Made by a program: the position numbers and the translations under genes. A stretch of DNA of 64,000 nt from Candidatus Limiplasma pullicola (GTDB taxonomy: Bacteria; Bacillota; Clostridia; Christensenellales; Aristaeellaceae), in NCBI GenBank assembly GCA_018710985.1, contig DVIV01000064.1, forward strand, positions 1-64,000, given 5' to 3'. The notes under the pieces are model-generated. The model did no database searches, was not told where the DNA came from, and saw nothing but the letters and a program-made list of their open reading frames with translations. Below, piece after piece: positions 24,856 to 33,879 of the stretch (within the stretch, counting starts at the first letter, position 1; each line of letters starts with the position of its first letter).

Positions 24856-26187
24856 ATGAAAGCAGTGGTCATCGGCGGTGTGGCGGCCGGCATGTCCGCC
24901 GCCTCCAAGCTCCGGCGCGTGATGCCGGATGCGCAGATCGCCGTCTACGAACGGGGCGGCTACGTGTCCTATGGCGCATGCGGGCTTCCTTATTATATTG
25001 GCGGCTTCAACGATGATCCCGGACGGCTGATTGCACGCACGCGCGAGCAATACGCCAAGATGGGCATCGACACGTTCCTCCATCACGAGGTGCTGTCGGT
25101 GGACCCGGCGGCAAGGCGCGTGCGCGTGCGGGACAACGATTCCGGCCGCGAATTTGAGGATACCTACGACGCGCTGATGATCGCCGTGGGCTGCGACAGC
25201 GTGGCCCCCAAAGTGCCCGGCGCGGACCTGCCGTCTGTGTTCTACCTCAAGACCATGGAGGACGGGCTGCTGCTGCGCGAAATCGCCCACCTGCCGGATG
25301 TGCGGCACGTGGCGGTGGTGGGCGGCGGTTACATCGGCGTGGAGATGACCGAGGCGCTTTTGCACCTGGGCAAAACCGTCACGCTCATCGAGGCGGGGGA
25401 GCGGCTGCTGACCCCGTTTGAACCCGAATTTTCCGAGCTGGCCGCGCAGGAGCTGGAGAAAAACGGCGTGCGCGTGCTGGTGGGCCACCGCGTGGAGGCG
25501 ATCAGCGAGCAGGGCGACCGGCGCGTGGTGCGCGCGGGCGGGGAGGACATCCCCTGCGATCTGGTGGTGATGGCCGTGGGCGTGGTGCCCGCGACCGGCT
25601 TTCTGCGCGATACGGGTATCCGCATGGCGCGCAACGGGGCCATACTGGTGGACCGGGAGATGCGCACCTCGCTGGAGCATGTGTATGCCGCGGGGGACTG
25701 CGCCGTGGTCTACCACCGGCTGATGGAGGAGGATTACTTCATTCCCCTGGGCACGGTGGCCAACAAGTGCGGCCGCATCGCGGGCGGCAACATGGCCGGG
25801 GCGCACGACAAGTTTACCGGCGCGCTGGGCACCGCCGCCATCAAGGTCTGCGGTCTGGAGATGGGGCGCACGGGTATGAGCGAAAGCGATGCCAAACGCC
25901 TGGGCGTAGCCTACCGCACCAAGCTGGTGACCGCGCAGGATCATCCCTCCTACTACCCGGACCCGGCCAAGCTCACCATCAAGCTGATTTACGAGGCGCG
26001 CACCCGCCGTTTGCTGGGCGCGTGCGTGGCGGGCGCGAGAGGCGCGGTGCTTCGTGCGGACATCTTCGCCGTGGCCATCCATGCCGGCATGAGTACCGAC
26101 GAGCTGGGCATGGTGGACCTGGCCTACGCGCCGCCGTTTGCGGGCGTATGGGACGCCGTGCACATCGCTGCCAACGCGGCCAAATGA
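24856..26187 (+). CDS. CoA-disulfide-reductase/NADH-oxidase-like flavoprotein
   Basis: This is a 443-aa FAD- and NAD(P)H-binding pyridine nucleotide-disulfide oxidoreductase. The FAD motif is VVIGGVAAGMSAASKLRR at the N-terminus. The single redox cysteine of the CoADR/Npx/Nox group sits in SYGACGLPYY near residue 43. The NAD motif VAVVGGGYIGVEMTEAL is near 155, the second FAD motif VYAAGDCA near 278, and the dimerisation domain follows. It could reoxidise NADH, or reduce CoA disulfide or a sulfur compound. I see no encapsulation helix. It is second in the microcompartment operon with a GAGGGGG ribosome site. The assignment within the subfamily is uncertain. Confidence 0.85.
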   Translation: MKAVVIGGVAAGMSAASKLRRVMPDAQIAVYERGGYVSYGACGLPYYIGGFNDDPGRLIARTREQYAKMGIDTFLHHEVLSVDPAARRVRVRDNDSGREFEDTYDALMIAVGCDSVAPKVPGADLPSVFYLKTMEDGLLLREIAHLPDVRHVAVVGGGYIGVEMTEALLHLGKTVTLIEAGERLLTPFEPEFSELAAQELEKNGVRVLVGHRVEAISEQGDRRVVRAGGEDIPCDLVVMAVGVVPATGFLRDTGIRMARNGAILVDREMRTSLEHVYAAGDCAVVYHRLMEEDYFIPLGTVANKCGRIAGGNMAGAHDKFTGALGTAAIKVCGLEMGRTGMSESDAKRLGVAYRTKLVTAQDHPSYYPDPAKLTIKLIYEARTRRLLGACVAGARGAVLRADIFAVAIHAGMSTDELGMVDLAYAPPFAGVWDAVHIAANAAK

Positions 26188-26194
26188 GGTGCCT

Positions 26195-26998
26195 ATGAAC
26201 AAGCTGACGACTCTGGAACAGGCGATCTCCCTCATCGGGGACGGCGCGTGCGTGGGCCTGGGCGGCAACACCTTAAACCGCGCGCCCATGGCGGCTGTCT
26301 TTGAGATGGTTCGCCAGAAAAAGCGCGGCCTGCGCGTGGTCAAGACCGCGGGCGCGATGGACGTGGACGCGCTGTGCCTGGCGGGCTGCGCCGCCTCGGT
26401 GGACGCGGGCTTCATCAGCTATGAAAGCCAGTACGGCCTTGCCCAGCGCTACCGCAGAAGCGTGCAGTCCGGGTTGGTGCGCGCCAACGAGCACGCCTGC
26501 TACACCGTGATCTCGGCCCTGCGCGCTGCCAGCTACGGCATTCCCTTCATGCCGGTGCGCGGCCTCAAGGTGAGCGACCTGCGCAAGGTCAACGACTATT
26601 TCGCCGATGTGACCGACCCCTTCACGGGGGAGACGCTGGCCGCCGTGCGCGCCATCCGTCCCGACTTCGCCGTGGTGCACGCGCAGATTGCCGACTCGCA
26701 GGGCAACGCCTTCTTTGAAGGTCCCAAGTACGAGGATGTGCTTTTGTCCCGCGCATCGAAAAAGGTGATCGTGACCGCCGAGCGCATCGTGGGCGACGGG
26801 TATTTTTCCGGCGGCGAGCGCAAGGCGGACATTCCGCATTTTCTGACCGCCGCCGTGGTGCACGCGCCGCGCGGCGCGGCCCCCGGAGCGTGCTATGGCT
26901 GCTATGAGCCGGACGGCGCGCTGATCCGCGCGTTTCTGGAGCTCAAGGACGCGGAAGCGCTGGACCGCTTCCTTTCGGAAGGGGGGAGGCGGCTGTGA
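26195..26998 (+). CDS. CoA-transferase family subunit A (glutaconate-type)
   Basis: This 267-aa protein matches the alpha subunit of family I CoA-transferases such as glutaconate CoA-transferase: GACVGLGGNTLNRAPMAAV near residue 20, the RANEHACYTVISALRAASYGIPFMPVRG stretch, and DFAVVHAQIADSQGNAFFEGP. It probably pairs with the next gene, whose GTG start overlaps its stop by four bases. In this locus it could move CoA between an acyl-CoA product and an acid. The starting ATG 26195 has GAGGT upstream. Confidence 0.85.
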   Translation: MNKLTTLEQAISLIGDGACVGLGGNTLNRAPMAAVFEMVRQKKRGLRVVKTAGAMDVDALCLAGCAASVDAGFISYESQYGLAQRYRRSVQSGLVRANEHACYTVISALRAASYGIPFMPVRGLKVSDLRKVNDYFADVTDPFTGETLAAVRAIRPDFAVVHAQIADSQGNAFFEGPKYEDVLLSRASKKVIVTAERIVGDGYFSGGERKADIPHFLTAAVVHAPRGAAPGACYGCYEPDGALIRAFLELKDAEALDRFLSEGGRRL

Positions 26999-27711
26999 TC
27001 CGTCCCTGCGATATGATGACGGCAGCCATGGCGCGCCTCATCCATGATGGCGACACGGTCTTCCACGGCGTGTCCTCGCACATGCCCATGATCGCGACCC
27101 TGCTGGCCAAGCGCCTGCACGCGCCAAACGCCGTACACCTCAACATCCCCGGCGGGGTGGACCCCGTCAAGCCGGCGCTGCGCGAGTTCACCAGCGCGGG
27201 CGGGGAACTGTGGGAAACGGCCTGCGCGGGCTTTCCGCTGATGGAGGTGTTCGACCTGAGCATGCGCGGCGGGCTGGACGTGGCGTTTTTGAGCGGCGTG
27301 CAGTTCGACGACCGGGGCAACGTCAACGCCTCCGTCATCGGCCCCTATGAGAAGCCAAAGGTCCGCCTGCCCGGCGGCGCGGGCAGCGCCGTGCTCATTC
27401 CCACGGCCAAACGCGCCATCATCTGGCGCACCAAGCACGACCGCCGCACCTTTGCCCGCGAGGTGGATTTTGTGACCGCGCAGGGCAACGTGAGTGAAAT
27501 CGTCACCCCCCTGTGCGTGTTTACCATGTACCAGGGCCAGCTCATTTTGAAGAGCGTGCACCCGTATACCACCATCGACGAGGTGGCGGCAAACACCGCG
27601 TTTCCCATCCGCTATTTCACCATTGAGACCACGCCGCCCCCCACCGCCGAGGAGCTGCGCGCGATGGCGGAAATCGACCCGCTGGACCTGCGAAACATCG
27701 AGTTTCGCTGA
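26995..27711 (+). CDS. CoA-transferase family subunit B (glutaconate-type), catalytic Glu not evident
   Basis: This is a 238-aa beta subunit. GVSSHMPMIATLLAKRLHAP near residue 25 and GVQFDDRGNVNASVIGPYEKPKVRLPGGAGS near residue 100 match the GctB fold. In glutaconate CoA-transferase the covalent glutamate lies in a VESG motif. At the equivalent place here I read HLNIPGGVDP, with no Glu. The enzyme may therefore be a thioesterase/hydrolase or non-catalytic, or my hand alignment may be off. It starts with GTG and is translationally coupled to subunit A. Confidence 0.82.
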   Translation: MIRPCDMMTAAMARLIHDGDTVFHGVSSHMPMIATLLAKRLHAPNAVHLNIPGGVDPVKPALREFTSAGGELWETACAGFPLMEVFDLSMRGGLDVAFLSGVQFDDRGNVNASVIGPYEKPKVRLPGGAGSAVLIPTAKRAIIWRTKHDRRTFAREVDFVTAQGNVSEIVTPLCVFTMYQGQLILKSVHPYTTIDEVAANTAFPIRYFTIETTPPPTAEELRAMAEIDPLDLRNIEFR

Positions 27712-27763
27712 GGATGAATCCGGAACCAAAAGGCACTTTTTATAGAGAAAGGAAGTCTTGCAC

Positions 27764-28978
27764 ATGCCCCGTTACGACACCTATTTCCTCATGAAGGAAG
27801 CCGATGTGGCCGACTATGTTCAGACCAAGTACCCCGGTCACTTTGACAAGGACGCGGCGCTGACCGTCAAGGAGATCGGCGACGGCAACCTCAACTACGT
27901 GTTCCGCGTGGTGGAGGAGAAGACCGGCAAGTCCATCATCGTCAAGCAGGCGGGCGAGGCGCTGCGCATTTCGGCGGAGATGAAGGTTTCCACCGACCGC
28001 AACCGCATCGAAAGCGAGATTCTGCAGATTCAGGACAAGTACGCCCCCGGCCTGGTGCCCAAGATCTACGGCTATGACACCGTGATGTGCGCCTGCGCCA
28101 TGGAGGACCTGTCCGACCATGCGCTGATGCGCTACGCGCTCATGCGGCACGAGACCTTCCCGCGCTTTGCCGAGGACATCTCCACCTACATGGTCAACAC
28201 CTTGCTCAAGACCACCGACGTGGCCATGGAGCACAAGGAAAAGAAGGCCATGGTCAAGAGCTTCATCAACCCCGAGCTGTGCGAGATCACCGAGGACCTG
28301 GTGCTGACCGAGCCGTACAACGACTGCAACCACCGCAACAACGTTTTCCCGCCCATCGCCGACTTCGTGCGCCGTGAGCTCTATGAGGACGACGCGCTCA
28401 AGCTGGCCGTGGCCAAACTCAAGTTCGAGTTCATGAACAACGCCCAGGCCCTCATCCACGGCGACCTGCACACCGGTTCCATCTTCATCCGGCAGGATTC
28501 CACCCGCGTGTTCGACCCCGAATTCGCCTTCTACGGCCCCATGGGCTACGACATCGGCAACGTGGTCGCCAACCTGATTTTTGCCTGGGACAACGGCCGC
28601 GCCGCCGGGGCGGACGAATTCTGCGACTGGGCGCTCAAGGCCATCGAGGAGACGGTGGACCTGTTCTGCGAGAAATTCCTCAAGTGCTTTGACGAGTGCG
28701 TGACGGACCTCATGGCCAAGACCCCCGGCTTCAAGGAATTCTACCTGGATTCCATCCTGTCCGACACCGCGGCCTATGCGGGCACCGAGCTCATCCGCCG
28801 CACCGTGGGCATGGCCAACGTCAAGGACGTGACCACCATCGCCGACGAAGCCAAGCGCGCCCATGCCGAGAAGGTCAACATCCTCTGCGGCAAGGACTAC
28901 ATCATGAACCGCACGGCCTTCAAGACCGGCGCCGATTTCGTCGCCGCCGTCAAGCGCGCCGATGAAGCGGCCAAGTAA
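27764..28978 (+). CDS. mtnK: 5-methylthioribose kinase homologue
   Basis: This 404-aa ATP-dependent sugar kinase has an aminoglycoside-phosphotransferase fold; MtnK makes 5-methylthioribose 1-phosphate and some relatives accept 5-deoxyribose. Visible features are the N-lobe [14 protein letters not shown] near residue 35, the SIIVKQAG lysine, the catalytic loop [13 protein letters not shown] near residue 228, and the metal-site segment [16 protein letters not shown], which is characteristic of MtnK rather than other APH kinases. No encapsulation peptide is evident, so it may act in the cytosol. Start ATG 27764 follows GAGAAAGGAAG. It lies 14 bases before mtnA. Confidence 0.9.
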   Translation: MPRYDTYFLMKEADVADYVQTKYPGHFDKDAALTVKEIGDGNLNYVFRVVEEKTGKSIIVKQAGEALRISAEMKVSTDRNRIESEILQIQDKYAPGLVPKIYGYDTVMCACAMEDLSDHALMRYALMRHETFPRFAEDISTYMVNTLLKTTDVAMEHKEKKAMVKSFINPELCEITEDLVLTEPYNDCNHRNNVFPPIADFVRRELYEDDALKLAVAKLKFEFMNNAQALIHGDLHTGSIFIRQDSTRVFDPEFAFYGPMGYDIGNVVANLIFAWDNGRAAGADEFCDWALKAIEETVDLFCEKFLKCFDECVTDLMAKTPGFKEFYLDSILSDTAAYAGTELIRRTVGMANVKDVTTIADEAKRAHAEKVNILCGKDYIMNRTAFKTGADFVAAVKRADEAAK

Positions 28979-28992
28979 GGGAGGAAACCGCC

Positions 28993-30090
28993 ATGGCTGA
29001 CAAGAGCATCATGAGCTACGAGACCGTCGCGCTGGACGACGAAAAGAGCGCGCTGGTCATCCTGGACCAGACCAAGCTGCCCTACGAGGTGGAGATCCTC
29101 AGCCTCACCGACCAGAAGGACATCTGGAACGCCATCTACCTCTTGCAGGTGCGCGGCGCGCCCGCCATCGGCGTGGCGGCGGGCTTCGGCGTGTATCTGG
29201 CCGCCAAGCAGATTCAGGCCGACACCTGGGACGAATTCTATCCCCAGTTCAAGGCCGCCAAGGATTACCTCAACTCCTCCCGTCCCACCGCCGTCAACCT
29301 CTCCTGGGCGCTTAACCGCATGGAGCAGGTGGTGCTGGACAACAAGGACAAGAGCGTTCCCGAGCTCAAGGAGCTTCTGCACAAGGAGAGCGTGGCCATC
29401 AAGGACGAGGACGTGTGGATGTGCCGCCAGATCGGCGAGTACGGCCTGACCCTCATCAAGGACGGCGACGGCATCCTCACCCACTGCAACGCCGGCCAGC
29501 TGGCCACCTCCAAGTACGGCACCGCGCTGGCCCCCATCCATCTGGGCCGCGAGCGCGGCATGAACTTCCGCGTCTATACGGACGAAACCCGCCCGCTGCT
29601 GCAGGGCGCGCGTCTGTCCGCCTTTGAGATGCAGGCCGACGGCGTGGACACCACCGTCATCTGCGATAACATGGCCTCTCAGGTCATGAAGAACGGCTGG
29701 GTCAACGCCGTGTTCGTCGGTTGCGACCGCGTGGCCGCCAACGGCGACGCCTGCAACAAGATCGGCACCTCCGGCGTGGCGATTCTGGCCAAGTACTACG
29801 GCATCCCCTTCTATGTGCTGGGCCCCACCTCCACCATCGACATGTCGATTGCCCGCGGCGAGGACATCACCATCGAGCAGCGCCCCGCCGAGGAAGTGAC
29901 CGAGATGTGGTACAAGCGCCGCATGGCGCCCGAGGGCGTGAAGGTCTATAACCCCGCCTTCGACTTTGCCGACAACGAGCTCATCGCGGGCATCGTGACC
30001 GAGTACGGCATCGCCCGTCCGCCCTACAACGAGAGCCTCAAGGAGATCTTCAAAAAGAAGGCCGAGGCCGAAGCTGCCAAGAAGAAGTAA
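28993..30090 (+). CDS. mtnA: methylthioribose-1-phosphate isomerase homologue
   Basis: This 365-aa aldose-to-ketose isomerase of the eIF2B-like MtnA family converts 5-methylthioribose 1-phosphate (or the 5-deoxy analogue) to the ribulose form. It has [13 protein letters not shown] near residue 54, the catalytic cysteine in [18 protein letters not shown] near 167, and the catalytic aspartate in [13 protein letters not shown] near 247. The C-terminus ends in a highly charged Lys/Ala/Glu tail, unlike a typical encapsulation helix. It follows the kinase closely and feeds the aldolase encoded first in the operon. No other methionine-salvage genes (mtnB, C, D, W, X) are present in the window. Confidence 0.92.
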   Translation: MADKSIMSYETVALDDEKSALVILDQTKLPYEVEILSLTDQKDIWNAIYLLQVRGAPAIGVAAGFGVYLAAKQIQADTWDEFYPQFKAAKDYLNSSRPTAVNLSWALNRMEQVVLDNKDKSVPELKELLHKESVAIKDEDVWMCRQIGEYGLTLIKDGDGILTHCNAGQLATSKYGTALAPIHLGRERGMNFRVYTDETRPLLQGARLSAFEMQADGVDTTVICDNMASQVMKNGWVNAVFVGCDRVAANGDACNKIGTSGVAILAKYYGIPFYVLGPTSTIDMSIARGEDITIEQRPAEEVTEMWYKRRMAPEGVKVYNPAFDFADNELIAGIVTEYGIARPPYNESLKEIFKKKAEAEAAKKK

Positions 30091-30098
30091 GAAACTGC

Positions 30099-30118
30099 GC
30101 CGGGGCGCCCGCCCCGGC
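30099..30118 (+). other. intercistronic GC hairpin
   Basis: GCCGGGGC pairs with GCCCCGGC across a four-base loop just after the mtnA stop. No T-run follows, so it is not an efficient terminator; it may modulate mRNA stability before pduL. Confidence 0.5.
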
Positions 30119-30141
30119 CACCCCCCGAAGGGAGGGGCGTT

Positions 30142-31026
30142 ATGAACGAAAAGGAACTGCGCGCCGCGGTGGAGCGGCTGGTGCTTTGCGAGCTGGCTAA
30201 AACGGGTCAGCGCCATGTGCCGGTGATGTCCTCCAACCGCCATGTGCACCTGTGCCAGGCGGATGTGGAGAAGCTCTTCGGCGCGGGCTACCATCTCACC
30301 AAAATGCGCGATCTGGTCCAGCCCGGGCAGTTCGCCTGCAACGAGCGTGTGACCATCGAAACCGAAAAGGGCAAGATGGCGCTGCGCGTGGTGGGCCCGG
30401 CCCGCAAGGAAACGCAGATTGAGCTGTCCTTCACCGACGCGGTGAAGCTGGGCCTCAAGCCCCCCATCCGCATGTCGGGCGACCTGGCGGGCAGCCCCGG
30501 CTGCACGCTGGCAAACGGCGACAGCCGCGTGACGGTCCCCCGCGGGGTGATCGTGGCCGAGCGCCATCTGCACCTGGCCCCGGACGAGGCCGAAGCCTTC
30601 GGCGTGAAGGACGGCGACGTGGTCAGCCTCGTGGTGGAGGGACCGCGCCCCGGCACGCTGGATGGCGTGATCGTGCGCAGCGGCAAGGGGCATCTCATGG
30701 AGGCACACATCGACAAGGACGAGGCCAACGCCTGCGCCCTGTCCGACGGGCAGCTTTGCCGCGTGATCCGAAAGGAGGACGGGCCTGCCGTGTCGAATAA
30801 GAGGGACATATGCGCCTGTGCGCCGCCCCCGCCGCCCCCCGCGCCCAAGCGGCAGACACTTTTGGACCTGAGCGCCGAAAGCCGCCGCCTGGTCACAGAG
30901 GATGATGTGCGCACGGCTGCGCGTGACGGCTACAAGATCATCCGTTATGCGCCCGACGCCATCCTGACCCCCCTGGCCCGCGACGCGGCCTCGGAGAGGG
31001 GCATCGAACTGGTACCCGTGATATAA
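30142..31026 (+). CDS. pduL: PduL-type phosphotransacylase with an additional C-terminal module
   Basis: This 294-aa microcompartment phosphotransacylase converts acyl-CoA plus phosphate to acyl-phosphate and recycles CoA in the lumen. The N-terminal 20 residues (ELRAAVERLVLCEL) look like an encapsulation helix. Zinc-binding histidines lie in SSNRHVHL and AERHLHL, and a later GKGHLMEAHID. The catalytic domain ends near residue 215. Unusually, a poly-proline linker (APPPPPPAPK) then leads to about 50 extra residues with RLVTEDDVRTAARDG and AILTPLARDAASERGIEL, resembling small modules in other BMC-associated proteins. GGGAGGGG precedes the start. Confidence 0.9.
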   Translation: MNEKELRAAVERLVLCELAKTGQRHVPVMSSNRHVHLCQADVEKLFGAGYHLTKMRDLVQPGQFACNERVTIETEKGKMALRVVGPARKETQIELSFTDAVKLGLKPPIRMSGDLAGSPGCTLANGDSRVTVPRGVIVAERHLHLAPDEAEAFGVKDGDVVSLVVEGPRPGTLDGVIVRSGKGHLMEAHIDKDEANACALSDGQLCRVIRKEDGPAVSNKRDICACAPPPPPPAPKRQTLLDLSAESRRLVTEDDVRTAARDGYKIIRYAPDAILTPLARDAASERGIELVPVI

Positions 31027-31070
31027 CGACCGCCGGGCCGATGGGCCGCGGCATCTGTGAGGGAACGAAC

Positions 31071-32510
31071 ATGGCATTGACGGAACAGCAAATCAGGCAG
31101 ATTACGGACGAGATTGTGCGCAGTCTCTCCGGCGCCATCCGGGCCGAGGCCGCCGCGCCTGCGCCCGCGCCCAAGCCGCAGCCGGCCGAAAGCGGACGCT
31201 GGCTGTGCGACACCGCCGAGGAGGCGGTTCAGAACGCCAAGGCCGCCCAGGCCAAGCTGGCCGACATGACGCTGGAAAAGCGCGGCGAGCTGATCGCCGC
31301 CATGCGCAAGGCGGGCATCGACAACGCCGAGTACCTTGCGCGCCTGGCGCATGAGGAAACGGGCTACGGCCATGTGGAGGACAAGATTCAAAAGAACCTG
31401 CTGGTCAGCCGCCGCACGCCGGGCATTGAGGATTTGCAGACCCGCTGCGAAACCGGCGACAAGGGCATGATGCTCATCGAGCAGGCGCCCTTCGGGGTCA
31501 TCGGTTCGATCACCCCGTCCACCAACCCCACCTCCACGGTCATCAACAACTCCATCAGCATGATCGCCGCGGGCAACGCCGTGGTCTTTAACCCCCATCC
31601 CGCGGCCAAGCACGCCTCGCAGGAGGCCATGCGCCTGATGGTGGAGGCCATCGTGTCCGCGGGCGGCCCGGCGGCGCTGATTACCACGGTCAAGGAGCCC
31701 ACGCTGGAAACCGGCCAGGCGATCATGACCCATCCGGACATCCCGCTTTTGAGCATCACCGGCGGCGAGGCCGTGGTGCGCGTGGCCATGAAGACCGGCA
31801 AGAAGGTCATCGCGGCCGGCCCCGGCAACCCGCCCGTCATCGTGGACGATACGGCGGACCTGCCCGACGCGGCCCGGCGCATCGTGGACGGCGCGAGCTT
31901 TGACAACAACGTGCTGTGCATCGCCGAAAAAGAGGTGTTCGCCTTTACCAACATCGCCGACCGCCTCATGAGCGAAATGGAGCGCTGCGGCGCGGTGCGC
32001 ATCTACGGCGCGGACATCGACAAGGTGCTCAAGACCACGCTCATCAACAAGGACGGCAGGTACGTCATCAACCGCAAGTATGTGGGCCATGACGCGGCGG
32101 TCATCCTGCGCGACAGCGGCGTGAGCTTCACCGGCAACCCGCGGCTGATTATCGCCGAGACGGACCGCAACCATCCCTTCGTCATGACCGAGATGCTCAT
32201 GCCCGTGCTGCCCATCGTGCGCGTGAGCAACATCGACGAGGCCGTCGAGGAGGCCTTCCGCGCCGAGCAGGGCTGCAAGCATTCCGCCATGATCCATTCT
32301 ACCAATGTGCACAACATGAGCAAGGCGGCCCGCAAGCTCAACACCACCATCTTTGTCAAGAATTCCTCCAGCTTCTCCGGCTTGGGCTTTGACGGCGAGG
32401 GCTACACCACCATGACCATCGCCACCCCCACCGGCGAGGGCGTCACCAGCGCGCGGTCCTTCACCAGGCTTCGCCGCTGCGTGCTCTACGGCGATTTCCG
32501 CATCTGCTGA
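31071..32510 (+). CDS. CoA-acylating aldehyde dehydrogenase (PduP/EutE type)
   Basis: This 479-aa enzyme oxidises an aldehyde to acyl-CoA with NAD. Residues 1-20 (EQQIRQITDEIVRSL) form an encapsulation-type amphipathic helix, joined to the catalytic domain by an Ala/Pro linker (AAAPAPAPKPQP). The core shows GSITPSTNPTSTVINN, GGPGN-like AAGPGNPPVIVDD, and the catalytic Cys in GASFDNNVLCIAEK near residue 283. In this locus the aldehyde should be the product of the class II aldolase: acetaldehyde, methylthioacetaldehyde or glycolaldehyde. Start ATG 31071 follows GAGGGAACG. The ORF-track start at 31041 lacks a ribosome site. Confidence 0.93.
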   Translation: MALTEQQIRQITDEIVRSLSGAIRAEAAAPAPAPKPQPAESGRWLCDTAEEAVQNAKAAQAKLADMTLEKRGELIAAMRKAGIDNAEYLARLAHEETGYGHVEDKIQKNLLVSRRTPGIEDLQTRCETGDKGMMLIEQAPFGVIGSITPSTNPTSTVINNSISMIAAGNAVVFNPHPAAKHASQEAMRLMVEAIVSAGGPAALITTVKEPTLETGQAIMTHPDIPLLSITGGEAVVRVAMKTGKKVIAAGPGNPPVIVDDTADLPDAARRIVDGASFDNNVLCIAEKEVFAFTNIADRLMSEMERCGAVRIYGADIDKVLKTTLINKDGRYVINRKYVGHDAAVILRDSGVSFTGNPRLIIAETDRNHPFVMTEMLMPVLPIVRVSNIDEAVEEAFRAEQGCKHSAMIHSTNVHNMSKAARKLNTTIFVKNSSSFSGLGFDGEGYTTMTIATPTGEGVTSARSFTRLRRCVLYGDFRIC

Positions 32511-32547
32511 TCCCCGCCCGGCGGGCAGAGGGGAGGTTAGGACCGGT

Positions 32548-33879
32548 ATGAACATCGTTGAACAGGTGCGTTTGTCAGGCGTGGTCGGCGCGGGCGGCGC
32601 GGGGTTCCCCACGCATGTGAAGCTGGGCGCCAGGGCCGAGTACGTCATCGCCAACGGCGCCGAATGCGAGCCGCTCCTGCGCGTGGACCAGCTGCTCATG
32701 CAGCGGCGCGCGGACCGCGTGGTGCGCGGCATGGAGCTGGCCATGCAGGCCACGGGCGCCAAGCAGGGCGTCATCGCCACCAAGGCGCACTACGAAGGCG
32801 CGGTCAAGGCACTCAAGGCCGCGCTGGGGAACCGAAAGGACATCACTTTGCACCTGATGGACAGCTACTATCCCTCCGGGGATGAAAAGTCCATCATCTA
32901 TGAGGTCACGGGCCGCGTGGTGCCCAGCGCCAAGCTGCCCGCGGATGTGGGCTGCGTGGTGAGCAACGTGGCTACGCTGTGCAACATCGCCGACGCGGCC
33001 GAGGGCCGCCCGGTGGTGGACAAGGACGTGACCGTGGGTGGCGACGTGCCCCATCCCCTCACCGTGACCGTTCCCGTGGGCACCCCGATGCGCGAGGTGA
33101 TCGCGCTGTCGGGCTTCACGGGCGCCAAGGAGGACTACGCGCTCATCGTGGGCGGGCCCTGCATGGGCAAGCTCGAGGAGGACTGGGACGCGCCGGTAAC
33201 CAAGACCACGGGTGGGCTGCTCATGCTCAGGCGCACGCATCTTCTGATCGCGCGCCGCACGCAGAGCCCCGAGCGGCTGCTCAAGATCGCGCGGGCGGTG
33301 TGCTGCCAGTGCAGCCAGTGCACGCAGATGTGTCCGCGCAACGCCCTCGGCCTGCACGTGGAGCCGCACAAGGCCATGCGCGCCATCACCACCGGCAACG
33401 GCGCCCTGCTGGGCAATGCCCGTTCGGTGCTGGCCTGCTCCAGCTGCGGCGTGTGCACCAACTACGCCTGCCACATGGGCCTTTCGCCCTCGGAGGTCAT
33501 GGCGCAGCTCAAGGATGAGCTGGGGCGCGCGGGCATCCGGCCGGTGCCGGAGGCGGACATTCGCGTGGACCCGTTCATCGTGCAAAAGCGCGTGCCGGTC
33601 AAGCGTCTGATCGCGCGCATGGGTCTGGCGGCGTTCGATACGCCCGCTCCGTACACGGACGCGGGGCTGCGGCCCAAACGGGTGCTGCTGCCGCTTCGCC
33701 AACACGTGGGCAAGCCCGCCGAAGCCACGGTGAAGCCGGGCGACCGGGTGCACCGGGGCGACGTGGTGGGCGAAATTCCCGACAAGGCGCTGGGCGCGCG
33801 GGTACACGCCTCCATCGACGGCGTGGTGACCGCCGTGGACGCCCGGGGCGTGGAAATCACAGGAGGTGAGAGCGCATGA
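32548..33879 (+). CDS. pduS: PduS-like flavo-iron-sulfur NADH oxidoreductase
   Basis: This 443-aa protein is related to RnfC and PduS. An N-terminal Gly-rich flavin/NADH domain (GVVGAGGAGFPTHVKLGA) is followed by SLBB-like regions, two cysteine clusters for 4Fe-4S centres (CCQCSQCTQMCP near residue 252 and CSSCGVCTNYAC near 297), and a C-terminal barrel-sandwich domain. In Pdu systems PduS passes electrons from NADH and interacts with the PduT shell protein. No cobalamin enzyme is present here, so NADH reoxidation is the more likely job. Its stop overlaps the pduT-like start (ATGA). Confidence 0.9.
   Translation: MNIVEQVRLSGVVGAGGAGFPTHVKLGARAEYVIANGAECEPLLRVDQLLMQRRADRVVRGMELAMQATGAKQGVIATKAHYEGAVKALKAALGNRKDITLHLMDSYYPSGDEKSIIYEVTGRVVPSAKLPADVGCVVSNVATLCNIADAAEGRPVVDKDVTVGGDVPHPLTVTVPVGTPMREVIALSGFTGAKEDYALIVGGPCMGKLEEDWDAPVTKTTGGLLMLRRTHLLIARRTQSPERLLKIARAVCCQCSQCTQMCPRNALGLHVEPHKAMRAITTGNGALLGNARSVLACSSCGVCTNYACHMGLSPSEVMAQLKDELGRAGIRPVPEADIRVDPFIVQKRVPVKRLIARMGLAAFDTPAPYTDAGLRPKRVLLPLRQHVGKPAEATVKPGDRVHRGDVVGEIPDKALGARVHASIDGVVTAVDARGVEITGGESA

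Noticed and set aside
27764-30090. Conventional methionine salvage pathway
   Set aside because: The later enzymes (MtnB dehydratase, enolase/phosphatase, acireductone dioxygenase) are absent, and the genes lie within a shell-protein operon, so the DHAP-shunt reading fits better.
28897-31077. 726-aa minus-strand ORF antisense to mtnA and pduL
   Set aside because: It is a GC-skew shadow. The protein is His/Val/Gly/Ala-rich without domains, and the plus-strand genes have clear motifs and ribosome sites.
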